From positions 1 through 64,000 of the forward strand of contig JADZGB010000027.1 in NCBI GenBank assembly GCA_020854105.1: a stretch of DNA of 64,000 nucleotides. The letters are read 5' to 3'. Both the position numbers and the translations under genes were made by a program. The notes below the pieces were generated by a model. The model did no database searches. It was given only the letters and a program-made list of their open reading frames with translations, and was not told the origin of the DNA. Below are positions 25,041-33,594 of this stretch, piece after piece. This DNA is from Burkholderiales bacterium. GTDB taxonomy: Bacteria; Pseudomonadota; Gammaproteobacteria; Burkholderiales; SHXO01. Within the stretch, counting starts at the first letter, position 1. The number at the start of each line of letters is the position of its first letter.

Positions 25041-26675
25041 TCAGTCGATGCGCCGGATGCGCCCGGGCGCCGGCGCGCGCAACGGCGCATGGGCGCGCGC
25101 ATAGGCCTCGAGCGCTTCCACGTCCAGCGGTCCGACCGTACGCGCGCCACCCGCATCGAGCACGCCGAAGCGCTCGCCGCCGCCCAGCAGGTAGTCGTTG
25201 ACTGTCACACGGTAGGTCGACCCCGGCGAGATCGCCCGTCCGCTCAGGCGCAGGTCGTGCACGCGCTGTCCGCGCGCTGCGCTCGACCGCCACGTGTAGC
25301 TCAGGCCCCGCGACACCTGCAGGACGCGCGGGGTGCGTGCACGCGCGAACTGCTGCTCGAGCAGCTCGCGCAACTGTGCCCCGCTCAGGGTGAGCGTGAC
25401 CAGATGGTTGGAGAAGGGTTGCGCGGCGAACAGGTCGGAGAACAGCAGGCGGCCGTCGGGGCTGCGGAGCAGATCTGCACGCAGGCCGCCGGGATTGGTC
25501 AGCGCGATCTGCGCGCCGGCCTCGCGCGTGGCCCACAGCTGCGCGTCCGCGACCAGATTGCCGAGCGCGGATTCGCCGGTGCCGCCTCGCGCCACGTCGG
25601 CCGGAAAGGCGCCGCGGCGGCCGATGTCCCCGGCCAGTGTGCCGACCACCCTGTCGTGGCGGTCCGCTACGCGCACGGCGTCCTGCACGATGGCGGCGAC
25701 CACCGGATCGGGCTCGATGTCGTGCGTGACCGCCTCGTTGTGCGCGTGCGCGGCGAGCACGTGGCCGGTGCGCACGTCGATCTCCAGGTCGAGGCGTGTG
25801 ACCAGCCAGCCTGCGCTGCCTGCAGAGGTCACCGGCCGGCCCTGCACCCGGCACACGTAGCTCTGGTGTGTGTGTCCGGTGAGAACGGCGTCCACCGCCG
25901 GATCCATCTTCTCCACCACCGCCCGCACGGGCCCGGACAGCGACGGACAGTCGTTCGCGCCGCCGCCGGCATAGCCGCCCTCGTGCAGCAGGACCACGAT
26001 CGCCTCCACTGCCTGGGTACGCAGCCGCGGCACGAGCGCGTTGATGCTGCGCCACGGGCTGTCGAAGCGCCAGCCGGCGATGCGCTGCGCGTTCACCAGC
26101 CCGGCGGTGGCCTGCAGGGTGACGCCGATGAAGGCGATGCGCACCGGCCCGAACTGCAGGATCTCGTAGGCCGGGAACAGCGTTTCGCCATCGCTCCTGC
26201 GCACCACGTTGGCGGCCAGGAAGCGCAGGCGCGCACCATCGAAACGCGGCCGAAAGCGGCATCCGAACGCCGGGTGGCAGCCACCGCGCTGCATGCGCAG
26301 CAGCTCGTCCACGCCTTCGTCGAACTCGTGGTTGCCCACCCCGTTGAGCGCGAGGCCCATCGTGTCCATGGCCTCGATGGTCGGTTCGTCCTGGAACAGT
26401 GCCGAAATGAACGGACTGGCATTGATCAGGTCACCGGCCGAAACGAATACGTGGTGGGGGCTGGCAGCGGCGAGCCGGCGCACGTGGGCTGCCAGCCAGG
26501 CCGCGCCCCCCAGGGAAGCAGCGCCGGGCGAACCGGCGGCTTCCGCCGCCGGTTCGAGCTGTCCGTGGAAATCGTTGATGGCGAGCACGCGCACGCGCAC
26601 GCTGTCGGCGGCGTACGAGATGGCGGACAGCGACGTGCACAGCAGAACGAACAGCAGGGCGGGAAGGCGATGCAT
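25041..26675 (-). CDS. Periplasmic 5'-nucleotidase / 2',3'-cyclic phosphodiesterase family protein
   Basis: A 544-aa two-domain metallophosphoesterase with a signal peptide (HRLPALLFVLLCTSLSAISYAA). Metal-binding motifs are INDFHGQLEP, GNHEFDEG and TGHTHQSY in the N-terminal domain. The C-terminal substrate domain includes ALGNLVADAQLWATREAGAQ and NPGGLRADL. Such enzymes dephosphorylate extracytoplasmic nucleotides for salvage. The ATG at 26675 is selected because it opens the signal peptide; upstream in-frame sequence is non-coding in character. Confidence 0.9.
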   Translation of the reverse strand: MHRLPALLFVLLCTSLSAISYAADSVRVRVLAINDFHGQLEPAAEAAGSPGAASLGGAAWLAAHVRRLAAASPHHVFVSAGDLINASPFISALFQDEPTIEAMDTMGLALNGVGNHEFDEGVDELLRMQRGGCHPAFGCRFRPRFDGARLRFLAANVVRRSDGETLFPAYEILQFGPVRIAFIGVTLQATAGLVNAQRIAGWRFDSPWRSINALVPRLRTQAVEAIVVLLHEGGYAGGGANDCPSLSGPVRAVVEKMDPAVDAVLTGHTHQSYVCRVQGRPVTSAGSAGWLVTRLDLEIDVRTGHVLAAHAHNEAVTHDIEPDPVVAAIVQDAVRVADRHDRVVGTLAGDIGRRGAFPADVARGGTGESALGNLVADAQLWATREAGAQIALTNPGGLRADLLRSPDGRLLFSDLFAAQPFSNHLVTLTLSGAQLRELLEQQFARARTPRVLQVSRGLSYTWRSSAARGQRVHDLRLSGRAISPGSTYRVTVNDYLLGGGERFGVLDAGGARTVGPLDVEALEAYARAHAPLRAPAPGRIRRID

Positions 26676-26823
26676 CGGGCGAGGCAGATCGGCGAAGGGC
26701 TTCGCATTATGGCGTGCCGGCGGTTCGTCGCCGCCTCCTGCGCAGCGCGGCGCGGTCCTAGCTGCCCGCGACCGGCGTGCACGGTACACTAGCCCGTCGA
26801 TTCCATCCGGATAGAGAGATCGC

Positions 26824-27678
26824 GTGATCAGGTCGCTTGCGTTCGCCGCGATGGCGCTTGCCGTCTGCGCCCAGGGTGCCCGGGCCGCCTGCCCCTCGGC
26901 GGAGGAAGTCCGCGCCTATGTCCTGCAGTTCGTGCAACGCACGCCTTCGACCGGCCTGCCGTCAGTGCAGAGCATGCAGGATGCGTGGTGCGCACAGAAG
27001 AAGGTGACACAGCAGCTTTCGGCCCAGCTTGGCCCGGTGGTCGGCTACAAGGCGGCGCTGACCAACCCGGCGATGCAGGAACGCTTCGGCGTGAAGCAGC
27101 CGGTGCACGGGAGGCTGCTGCGCCACATGCTGCTGCCCGACGGCGCCGAGCTGCCGGCCAGCTTCGGTGCCCGGCCCCTGTGGGAAGCAGACCTGCTGGT
27201 GGTGATCAGGGACGCGGGCCTGCACCGCGCCAAGACCCTGCGCGAGGCGGCCGAGAGCATCTCACACGTCGTGCCCTTCATGGAACTGCCCGACACGATG
27301 CTGGCGGAAGGGGTCGCGTTTACCGGCCCCGCCCTGGTGGCGATCAACACCGGTGCGCGCTACGGCGTGATGGGCAGGCGCATTCCGATGCAGACCGACG
27401 ATGCCTTCATCGACAGCCTCGCCAGCATGACCGTGGTGCTGTCCGAGGACGGCAAGGAGCTGGCACGCGGACCGGGTTCGGCCATCATGGGGCATCCGCT
27501 GAACTCGGCGATCTGGCTGGCGCGTGAACTGGAGCGCAATGGCGTGCGGCTCAAGCCCGGCGACATGCTCAGCCTCGGCTCCTTCCTGCCGCTGCAGCCG
27601 CCGCGTGCGGGCGCCTCCTCGAGCGTGCAGTACATCGGCCTGCCCGGGGATCCCGGCGTGAGCGTGCGCTTCCGCTGA
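26824..27678 (+). CDS. Exported 2-keto-4-pentenoate hydratase-like protein (FAH superfamily)
   Basis: A 284-aa protein, GTG start, with a signal peptide ending GARAAC. The body resembles 2-oxopent-4-enoate hydratase/decarboxylase (MhpD/DmpH branch): VGYKAALTNPAMQERFGVKQPVHG, a WEADLLVVI segment with acidic residues, HVVPFMELPDTML and the C-terminal GDMLSLGSFLPL. Family members act in the cytosol in meta-cleavage pathways, so a secreted copy is unusual. No partner pathway genes are nearby. A TACACT hexamer at about 26785-26790 may be the -10 element. Confidence 0.75.
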   Translation: MIRSLAFAAMALAVCAQGARAACPSAEEVRAYVLQFVQRTPSTGLPSVQSMQDAWCAQKKVTQQLSAQLGPVVGYKAALTNPAMQERFGVKQPVHGRLLRHMLLPDGAELPASFGARPLWEADLLVVIRDAGLHRAKTLREAAESISHVVPFMELPDTMLAEGVAFTGPALVAINTGARYGVMGRRIPMQTDDAFIDSLASMTVVLSEDGKELARGPGSAIMGHPLNSAIWLARELERNGVRLKPGDMLSLGSFLPLQPPRAGASSSVQYIGLPGDPGVSVRFR

Positions 27679-27713
27679 CTTGCAGGCATGCACTTTTTCG
27701 CGGAGGAGCCAGG

Positions 27714-28565
27714 ATGCGTTGGGAACGGGGCAGGCGGAGCGACAACATCGAGGATCGGCGCGGCGTGCGCATGTCGCCGCGCGTGGCGGGGGGTGGCCTG
27801 GGGGCGATCGTCATCGTGCTGATCGCGCTGTTCCTGGGTGTGGATCCGCGCATGCTCACGCAGATGATGCCGGCCGAGCAGAGCGTGTCGCCGCAGCAGG
27901 GCGAGCAACAGCCGGCGGCCAACGATCCGCTGGCGCAATTCGTGTCGGTGGTGCTGGCCGACACCGAGGACGTGTGGAACGCGTTGTTCGCGCGAGCCGG
28001 CGGGCAGTACCGTGAGCCGGTCCTGGTGCTGTTCAGCGGTGCCGTGCAGTCGGCATGCGGGATGGCCGAGGCGGCGGTGGGGCCGTTCTATTGTCCGGCC
28101 GATCAGAAGGTCTACATCGACCTGAGCTTCTACCACGACCTGCGCAGCCGCTTCCAGGCGCCCGGCGACTTCGCGCAGGCGTATGTCATCGCGCACGAGG
28201 TGGGGCACCACGTGCAGAATCTGCTGGGCATCGCCGGCCAGGTCCACGAACGGCGCCAGCGCGTGTCGCAGGCCGAGGCAGACGCGCTGTCGGTGCGCCA
28301 GGAACTGCAGGCCGACTGTCTGGCGGGTGTGTGGGCGCATCATGCCGATCGCGCACGCCAGATCCTGGAGCAGGGAGACGTGGAGGAGGCGCTCATTGCG
28401 GCGGCGCAGATCGGCGACGACCGCGTGCAGATGCGCGACCGCGGCTACGTCGCGCCCGATTCCTTCACGCACGGCAGCGGCGAGCAGCGTGTACGCTGGT
28501 TCCGCCAGGGTCTGGACAGCGGCGACCTGGATCGATGCGACACCTTCGCGCCGGCGCGCGTGTAG
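27714..28565 (+). CDS. ypfJ: Neutral zinc metallopeptidase, YpfJ family
   Basis: A 283-aa membrane-anchored protein. One transmembrane helix (about 27-42, GGGLGAIVIVLIALFLGV) is followed by a periplasmic domain with the zinc motif HEVGHHVQN at 161-169 and a later ELQADCLAGVWAHHAD that supplies the third ligand. The N-terminal MRWERGRRSDNIEDRRG is highly typical of the family. It follows the hydratase-like gene by 35 bp and converges with a hybrid kinase gene. Confidence 0.92.
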   Translation: MRWERGRRSDNIEDRRGVRMSPRVAGGGLGAIVIVLIALFLGVDPRMLTQMMPAEQSVSPQQGEQQPAANDPLAQFVSVVLADTEDVWNALFARAGGQYREPVLVLFSGAVQSACGMAEAAVGPFYCPADQKVYIDLSFYHDLRSRFQAPGDFAQAYVIAHEVGHHVQNLLGIAGQVHERRQRVSQAEADALSVRQELQADCLAGVWAHHADRARQILEQGDVEEALIAAAQIGDDRVQMRDRGYVAPDSFTHGSGEQRVRWFRQGLDSGDLDRCDTFAPARV

Positions 28566-28587
28566 CCGCGCCCTGGCGGCGTGCGAT

Positions 28588-30390
28588 TCAGGCGCCGCCG
28601 CCGCGTGTGCCCAGGTACTGGCGCAGGGTGCGGGCCAGTGTCTGCAGGTCCACGGGCTTGGTGAGGAATGCGTCCATCCCGGCTGCGCTGCAGGCGTCGC
28701 GGTCGCTTCGCATCGCGTTGGCGGTGAGCGCGATGACGGGCGTGTGGCGTCTCTCGGCCGCCTCCAGGCGTCGGATCGCCCGCGTGGCCTCCAGGCCGTT
28801 CATCTCCGGCATCTGCACGTCCATCAGCACCGCGTCGAAACGCCTGTTCTGCACCTGCTCCACTGCCTCGCGGCCGTTGCCGGCCAGGCTGACCTGATAG
28901 CCGAGATTCTCCAGCATGCGCCTGGCAACGATCTGATTCACCGGATTGTCCTCCGCCAGCAGAATGCGTCCGGCATCCCCGTCCGGTCCCGCTGTGTCGG
29001 GCTCTGCTGTCGGGGCCGGCAGTGCGAGCGCCTGGCGCACGCGCACCCAGGCGCGGAACTCGCTGCCGCTGCCGGATACCGACGAGACCGAGATGCCGCC
29101 CCCCATCAGCGCGGTGAGCCGCGCGCAGATGGTCAGGCCCAGCCCCGTGCCGCCGAACTCGCGCGTCGTGGAGCTATCGGCCTGGGCGAACGCGTCGAAG
29201 ATCATCTCCTGCTTGTGCGGGGGAATGCCGATTCCGCTGTCGCGCACGATCATGCAAAGGTCCATCGCGTCGCCTTCCACCGCTGCGCGCTCGAACAGCA
29301 CCTGCACCGACCCCTTCGGAGTGAACTTGATGGCGTTGCCTGCGAGGTTGACCAGCACCTGGCGGATGCGGCCGGGATCGCCCTCCAGCATGTCGGGAAG
29401 ATCCTCGGCCACGTGAACGTGCATGGCGAGGCCCTTCTCGTGGGCATGCGCGATCAGGGGCGCGAGCCCGCGGTCGACCGCCGCGCGCAGGCCGAACGCG
29501 ACGCACTCGATGTGCAGCCGGCCGGCCTCGACCTTCGACAGGTCGAGGATGTCGTCGAGAATGGCGAGAAGCGCACCGGAGGAATCGCGGATCGTGGTCA
29601 GGTATTCGCGCTGCGCAGGAGTCAGTTCGGTCTGCAGCGCGAGCTGGGTCATGCCGAGTACGCCGTTCATCGGCGTACGGATCTCGTGGCTCATGTTGGC
29701 CAGGAACTCGCTCTTGGCGCGGTCCGCTGCCTGCGCGGAATCGCGCGCGTCGCGCAGGCGATGGCGCAGCATCTGGATGTATCCGCCCATCAGCGCGAAC
29801 CAGGCGAGTACCGCGCCCAGCACGATGCAACGCAGCAGCTCCAGCCGCAGGTCCACTTCCCCCGGATGCAGGGCATGGCGCAGCGACACGACCACCACGT
29901 ACGACGCACTCATGCCCAGGGCCAGCTGCATGAGGCGGCGGGTGCCGAAATGAAACACGCCGAACAGAAAGGACACCAGGTAGAACAGGACGAAGATGGA
30001 GCGCGCTTCCCCCGCGTGGTACAGCCCGTAGCTCAGACACAGCACGGCCGCACTCATCTGCTGGACGGTGAGACTGGCGTCGGTGAAACGCCGGTTCATC
30101 CCCGTACGGAACAGCAGGAGGAAGGCCAGGATGGAGGCGAGCACCAGGCCCGATCCGATCAGATACGGCTGCAGCGGCATGAAGCCGGCGAGGACGCCGA
30201 TGCCGAATAGCGCGATCACCAGGATCAGGCTGGCGGCCGCCATGAGGCAGCGCAGGATGTAGGTGCGCTGATGGCGGTCGGTCTGGGCGCCGTACAGCCA
30301 GCGGCGGGCGAACTCGTCGGCGTTGCCTGCGGGAGACTCTTCCATTGCGCGTGAGCCGGACGTATTCAAGCGTCTGTCCAGGGTGGTCAT
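28588..30390 (-). CDS. Membrane-bound hybrid sensor histidine kinase
   Basis: About 600 aa. Five or six transmembrane helices fill the N-terminal 190 residues in a MASE-like arrangement without a periplasmic domain. These are followed by a short coiled coil, HisKA with His235 in ANMSHEIRTPMNG, HATPase (NLAGNAIKFTPKG, DSGIGIP, GTGLGLTIC) and one receiver with Asp524 in AVLMDVQMPEMNGLEATRAIR and the Lys of DAFLTKPV. The start is uncertain; ATG codons at 30420, 30390 and 30345 all precede the first helix. No response-regulator gene is adjacent. Confidence 0.87.
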   Translation of the reverse strand: MTTLDRRLNTSGSRAMEESPAGNADEFARRWLYGAQTDRHQRTYILRCLMAAASLILVIALFGIGVLAGFMPLQPYLIGSGLVLASILAFLLLFRTGMNRRFTDASLTVQQMSAAVLCLSYGLYHAGEARSIFVLFYLVSFLFGVFHFGTRRLMQLALGMSASYVVVVSLRHALHPGEVDLRLELLRCIVLGAVLAWFALMGGYIQMLRHRLRDARDSAQAADRAKSEFLANMSHEIRTPMNGVLGMTQLALQTELTPAQREYLTTIRDSSGALLAILDDILDLSKVEAGRLHIECVAFGLRAAVDRGLAPLIAHAHEKGLAMHVHVAEDLPDMLEGDPGRIRQVLVNLAGNAIKFTPKGSVQVLFERAAVEGDAMDLCMIVRDSGIGIPPHKQEMIFDAFAQADSSTTREFGGTGLGLTICARLTALMGGGISVSSVSGSGSEFRAWVRVRQALALPAPTAEPDTAGPDGDAGRILLAEDNPVNQIVARRMLENLGYQVSLAGNGREAVEQVQNRRFDAVLMDVQMPEMNGLEATRAIRRLEAAERRHTPVIALTANAMRSDRDACSAAGMDAFLTKPVDLQTLARTLRQYLGTRGGGA

Positions 30391-30503
30391 CGTTTTCTCG
30401 TCCACCGTTCTCCCGTCCATCGTGCTTTTTCCGTCGAAACCGTTCCGATGCGCATTCTGCCTTCGGTGCGCATCTGCACACAACCGGATCGGCGCATCGA
30501 AGA

Positions 30504-30525
30504 TATCCACCGTTTCTGTGGATAA
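30504..30525. promoter_or_regulatory. Inverted repeat containing a perfect DnaA-box sequence
   Basis: TATCCAC (30504-30510) and GTGGATA (30518-30524) form a perfect 7-bp inverted repeat with a 7-bp spacer. Read on the minus strand, 30525-30517 is TTATCCACA, a perfect DnaA box. It lies between the divergent hybrid kinase and nnrU-like genes in an otherwise featureless gap of about 290 bp. It may be an operator or a DnaA site; there is no AT-rich unwinding region to suggest an origin. Confidence 0.45.
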
Positions 30526-30682
30526 CCGGGTATTGACACGGCCGCAAGACCAGACCGATGGCGGCCTGCATTGGTCTCGAGCAGGAATCGTGCAGAGCCT
30601 GCCGCCATGGCGCCAACCATCGATGCAGCGGCCGCCCGTGCGATACTGCGTCACCTCGTATACACCGCAAGGATGCTGCTTC

Positions 30683-31261
30683 ATGTCGATGCTCGTGATC
30701 GGGCTGATCCTGTTCCTCGGGGTCCACTCCGTGCGCATCGTTGCGGAGGACTGGCGCCGGCGACGTATCCAGGCCATGGGAGAACTCGCCTGGAAGGGCT
30801 CGTACACGCTGATCGCGGTGGTCGGACTCGTGCTCGTCGTATGGGGCTACGGCCAGGCCCGCAGCACGCCGGTCGATCTCTGGTACCCGCCGGTGTGGAC
30901 GAAGCACCTGGCGACGCTGCTCACGATTCCCGCGTTCATTCTGCTGGTCGCGGCAAAGGTACCGGGAAGCCGCATCCGGGCCGCGGTGAAGCATCCCATG
31001 GTGATCGGAATGAAGCTGTGGGCATTCGCCCACCTGCTTGCCAACGGCAGGCTGGCCGACGTCGTGCTGTTCGGCGCTTTCCTAGTGTGGGCAATTCTCG
31101 ATCTGCGCGCCGCCCGGCAGCGCGACCGCGCCACCGGTGTGGTGTACCGCGCCGGACCGGTCTGGCGCGATCTCATCGCGGTGATCGTCGGTCTGGCCGC
31201 GTGGGCAGCGTTTGCCATGTACCTGCACGCTGCCTGGATTGGTGTACGCCCGTTCGGCTGA
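30683..31261 (+). CDS. NnrU-family membrane protein
   Basis: A 192-aa polytopic membrane protein beginning MSMLVIGLILFLGVHSVRI, the NnrU-type start, with further helices near residues 38-55, 75-90, 110-130 and 160-180. NnrU relatives are linked to nitric-oxide/denitrification regulons in some proteobacteria; here no denitrification genes are nearby. The ATG at 30683 has AAGGA at 30669-30673. Longer in-frame extensions upstream cross the intergenic repeat and are not credible. Confidence 0.85.
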   Translation: MSMLVIGLILFLGVHSVRIVAEDWRRRRIQAMGELAWKGSYTLIAVVGLVLVVWGYGQARSTPVDLWYPPVWTKHLATLLTIPAFILLVAAKVPGSRIRAAVKHPMVIGMKLWAFAHLLANGRLADVVLFGAFLVWAILDLRAARQRDRATGVVYRAGPVWRDLIAVIVGLAAWAAFAMYLHAAWIGVRPFG

Positions 31262-31351
31262 CGCGCGCCAGCGCACGACACGTGACATGGTCGCCGCGTC
31301 CGGCGTCACGCCTGCGCTGGTACGACGAACCCACCTCTGGAGAGACGCGAA

Positions 31352-32161
31352 GTGAGTGAGCACAGCAAGCAAGACGCCGACGACGCACTCGGCGTGAAAC
31401 TGCCGGCGTTCCGGCTGGATGGCAAGGTGGCACTGGTGACGGGTGCCAGCGCCGGACTGGGTGCCGCCATTGCCATCGGCATGGCGCAGGCCGGTGCGCA
31501 GGTTGCCATCATCGCGCGCACGCGCGAGGGTCTGGAGCGGGTGGCGGAGCGCATTCGCGCGGATGGCGGGCGCTGCACCGTCATCGCCTGCGACGTCACC
31601 GACAGCGCCGCGCTGCGGGATGGCATTGCCGGCCTGCCCCGCCTGGACATCCTGGTGAACAATGCCGGCACCAATTTCCCCGAGCCGATCGTGGAGGTGA
31701 GCGACGAACATCTCGACGTCATGCTGGCCCTGAACGTGAAGTCGGTCTATGTCGCGGCACAGGCCGCGGTGCGCAAGATGCTGGAGGATCCGCGCCGCGG
31801 GGAAGCCGGAGGCGTGATCCTCAACATGTCCTCGCAGATGGGGCATGTCGGCTCGCCCAACCGCACCCTCTACTGCATGACCAAGCACGCGGTGGAGGGC
31901 TTCACCAAGGCGCTCGCCGTCGAACTCGCGCCGCAGGGCATCCGTGTCAACAGCATCGCGCCGACCTTCGTGGACACGCCGCTGGTGCGGCGCGTGGTCA
32001 ACACGCCGGAGAAGCGCGAATTCATCATGAACCGCATCCCCATGGGCAGGCTTGCCGGGCTGGAGGATATCGTGGCGGCGGCGGTGTATCTGGCCTCCGG
32101 CGCAGCCTCCATGGTCACCGGCACGTCGCTCGTGGTCGACGGAGGGTGGACCGCGCAGTAA
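31352..32161 (+). CDS. Short-chain dehydrogenase/reductase
   Basis: A 269-aa SDR with GTG start. Motifs are VTGASAGLGAAIAIGMAQAGA, NNAGTNFPEP, and the catalytic Ser/Tyr/Lys in LNMSSQMGHVGSPNRTLYCMTKHAVEG. The C-terminus is GTSLVVDGGWTAQ. The pattern resembles gluconate-5-dehydrogenase-like and 3-oxoacyl reductase-like SDRs. It stands alone, about 90 bp after the nnrU-like gene. Confidence 0.88.
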   Translation: MSEHSKQDADDALGVKLPAFRLDGKVALVTGASAGLGAAIAIGMAQAGAQVAIIARTREGLERVAERIRADGGRCTVIACDVTDSAALRDGIAGLPRLDILVNNAGTNFPEPIVEVSDEHLDVMLALNVKSVYVAAQAAVRKMLEDPRRGEAGGVILNMSSQMGHVGSPNRTLYCMTKHAVEGFTKALAVELAPQGIRVNSIAPTFVDTPLVRRVVNTPEKREFIMNRIPMGRLAGLEDIVAAAVYLASGAASMVTGTSLVVDGGWTAQ

Positions 32162-32240
32162 GCGGTTGCACTGTCGGATAATTTTACAACACGACTCAGG
32201 ACGACATTGTAAGACACGGAATATAAATAACATGTTTATG

Positions 32241-32255
32241 TGGCATGAAACGTGT
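32241..32255 (+). promoter_or_regulatory. Candidate sigma-54 (-24/-12) promoter of the PEP-CTERM gene
   Basis: TGGCATG at 32241-32247 matches the -24 half of the sigma-54 consensus. At the right distance (GG, 10 bp, then GT instead of GC) stands GTGTTT at 32252-32257, an imperfect -12 half. It lies in a locally AT-rich stretch about 40 bp before the lectin ATG. PEP-CTERM genes in floc- and biofilm-forming betaproteobacteria are known to be controlled by PrsK/PrsR with RpoN, which makes the placement suggestive. Confidence 0.35.
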
Positions 32256-32295
32256 TTCTGATCGGCAACAGTACAACCGCGCAGGGAGATACCCG

Positions 32296-33168
32296 ATGAA
32301 CAAGGCACTATCAGCGCTCGTCCCTGCCGTCGGCCTTCTGGCTGCGACATCCGCAGGCGCGACGACCATCACCTATGGTGAGTTCTCCGACCTTTCCGCG
32401 TTTCAGCAGAACGGTGCCACGGCGTCGATCGCCGATCCGGTCGTCGACACCGCAGGACGAACGGTCCTGCGTCTGACCAACTCGCTGAGCCAGAGCGGCA
32501 GTGCATTTCTGACGAACCCGGTCAGCCTGGATAATCAGGCGTCATTCAGTACGTTCTTCTCGTTCCGCATCTCCAATCCGATGGGGATCTCGGACGGCGA
32601 CGGCCAAGGTGCCGACGGCATCGTGTTCGTCGTGCAGACGGTGGCGAACACCGCAGGCGGTTCGGGTGGAGGGATCGGCTACCTGGGTATCGGCAATAGC
32701 GTTGGCATCGAATTCGATACCTGGAACAACGGATCGGGCCTGAACGATCCCAACGGCAATCACGTCGGCATCAATACCGAGGGCAGCTTCAACGGTCCGA
32801 CCCAGGCCATCGCGCAACGGATGAACAATGCGACGGACTGGTTTGCCTGGATCGACTACAGCGGCGACACCAACGTCGTCGAAGTGCGTCTGGCGCAGAC
32901 CAACTCGCGTCCTGGCATCGCGACCCTGACGCGTACCGTTGACTTGGTCGACGTACTCGGCCAGACCGATGCGTTCATCGGATTCACCTCGGGAACCGGT
33001 GCTGCCGGTGGCTTCCACGACATCATCAGCTGGACCTTCATCGACGACTTCGATCCGATCGATCCGGATCCCGATCCGAACGGCGTGCCCGAGCCGGGCA
33101 TCCTGGCATTGCTGGGCGTGCTGGCGCTGGGAGCGTCGCTCACGCGCAGGCACGCACGCGCCGGCTAA
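32296..33168 (+). CDS. L-type lectin-domain protein with PEP-CTERM sorting signal
   Basis: A 290-aa secreted protein. The signal peptide is KALSALVPAVGLLAATSAGA. The body has a legume-lectin-like (concanavalin A-type) fold: FSTFFSFRISNP, GADGIVFVVQT and the metal/sugar-binding GIEFDTWNNGSGLNDPNGNHVGIN. After a D/P-rich linker comes the sorting signal VPEPGILALLGVLALGAS followed by basic LTRRHARAG, the PEP-CTERM tripartite signal recognised by an exosortase (not in this window). It is probably a surface or exopolysaccharide-associated sugar-binding protein. GGGAGA at 32284-32289 precedes the ATG. Confidence 0.92.
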   Translation: MNKALSALVPAVGLLAATSAGATTITYGEFSDLSAFQQNGATASIADPVVDTAGRTVLRLTNSLSQSGSAFLTNPVSLDNQASFSTFFSFRISNPMGISDGDGQGADGIVFVVQTVANTAGGSGGGIGYLGIGNSVGIEFDTWNNGSGLNDPNGNHVGINTEGSFNGPTQAIAQRMNNATDWFAWIDYSGDTNVVEVRLAQTNSRPGIATLTRTVDLVDVLGQTDAFIGFTSGTGAAGGFHDIISWTFIDDFDPIDPDPDPNGVPEPGILALLGVLALGASLTRRHARAG

Positions 33169-33219
33169 GCCGGCACCGTGCAGGGTGCGCAGGCGAACTC
33201 TGCAGCAGATCCGAAAGGC

Positions 33220-33254
33220 GAGGCCGCGGCACTGTCCGCGGCCTCTTGCTTTCT
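33220..33254 (+). terminator. Rho-independent terminator after the lectin gene
   Basis: A perfect 10-bp stem, GAGGCCGCGG (33220-33229) and CCGCGGCCTC (33236-33245), with a 6-nt loop is followed by TTGCTTTCT. It lies about 50 bp after the lectin stop. Confidence 0.8.
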
Positions 33255-33273
33255 CGCGGTCCGTCCCGGACTG

Positions 33274-33302
33274 CAGACATGCGGGCGTGGCGTGGCTAGA
33301 AT
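33274..33302 (+). promoter_or_regulatory. Candidate sigma-70 promoter of the ACP-KAS genes
   Basis: CAGACA (33274-33279), a 17-bp spacer and TAGAAT (33297-33302) fit a -35/-10 pair about 45 bp before the acyl-carrier-protein ATG and just after the lectin terminator. Confidence 0.45.
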
Positions 33303-33344
33303 GCGGTCGAGGTCGCACAAGAACAGACTGACGGAGGCCACGAG

Positions 33345-33587
33345 ATGGGAACGTTCACCGAGCTCCAGACCATGCTCACCGGAAAGTTCGACGTCAAGCT
33401 CGACCTGATTCATACCGACTCGAAGCTGGCGGATCTCGGGCTGGACTCGCTGGGAATTGCCGAACTGGTGTTCGACATCGACGAGAAGTACGGCATCGAG
33501 ATTCCCGAGGACGACCTCGAGTTCCAGACCACGCTCGGGGAGGCAGTGGCCCTGGTCGATCGCCTGCGCGCCGCCAAGGCCGCCTGA
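33345..33587 (+). CDS. Acyl carrier protein
   Basis: An 80-aa acidic carrier protein. The phosphopantetheine attachment site is Ser35 in LADLGLDSLGIAELVFDIDEKYGIEIPED. GGAGG at about 33334-33338 precedes the ATG. It is followed after 7 bp by a ketosynthase gene. Lack of other fatty-acid genes suggests a specialised carrier dedicated to that ketosynthase rather than the housekeeping AcpP. Confidence 0.9.
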   Translation: MGTFTELQTMLTGKFDVKLDLIHTDSKLADLGLDSLGIAELVFDIDEKYGIEIPEDDLEFQTTLGEAVALVDRLRAAKAA

Positions 33588-33594
33588 GTTCTCC

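Noticed and set aside
23766-26792. A 1008-codon open frame on the plus strand opposite the MATE and 5'-nucleotidase genes
   Set aside because: It mirrors two well-supported genes on the other strand, has an Ala/Arg/His/Gln-rich composition without motifs, and arises from the high GC content, which removes stops.
30504-30525. Replication origin
   Set aside because: Only one perfect DnaA box and no AT-rich region, dnaA, dnaN or gidA genes nearby.
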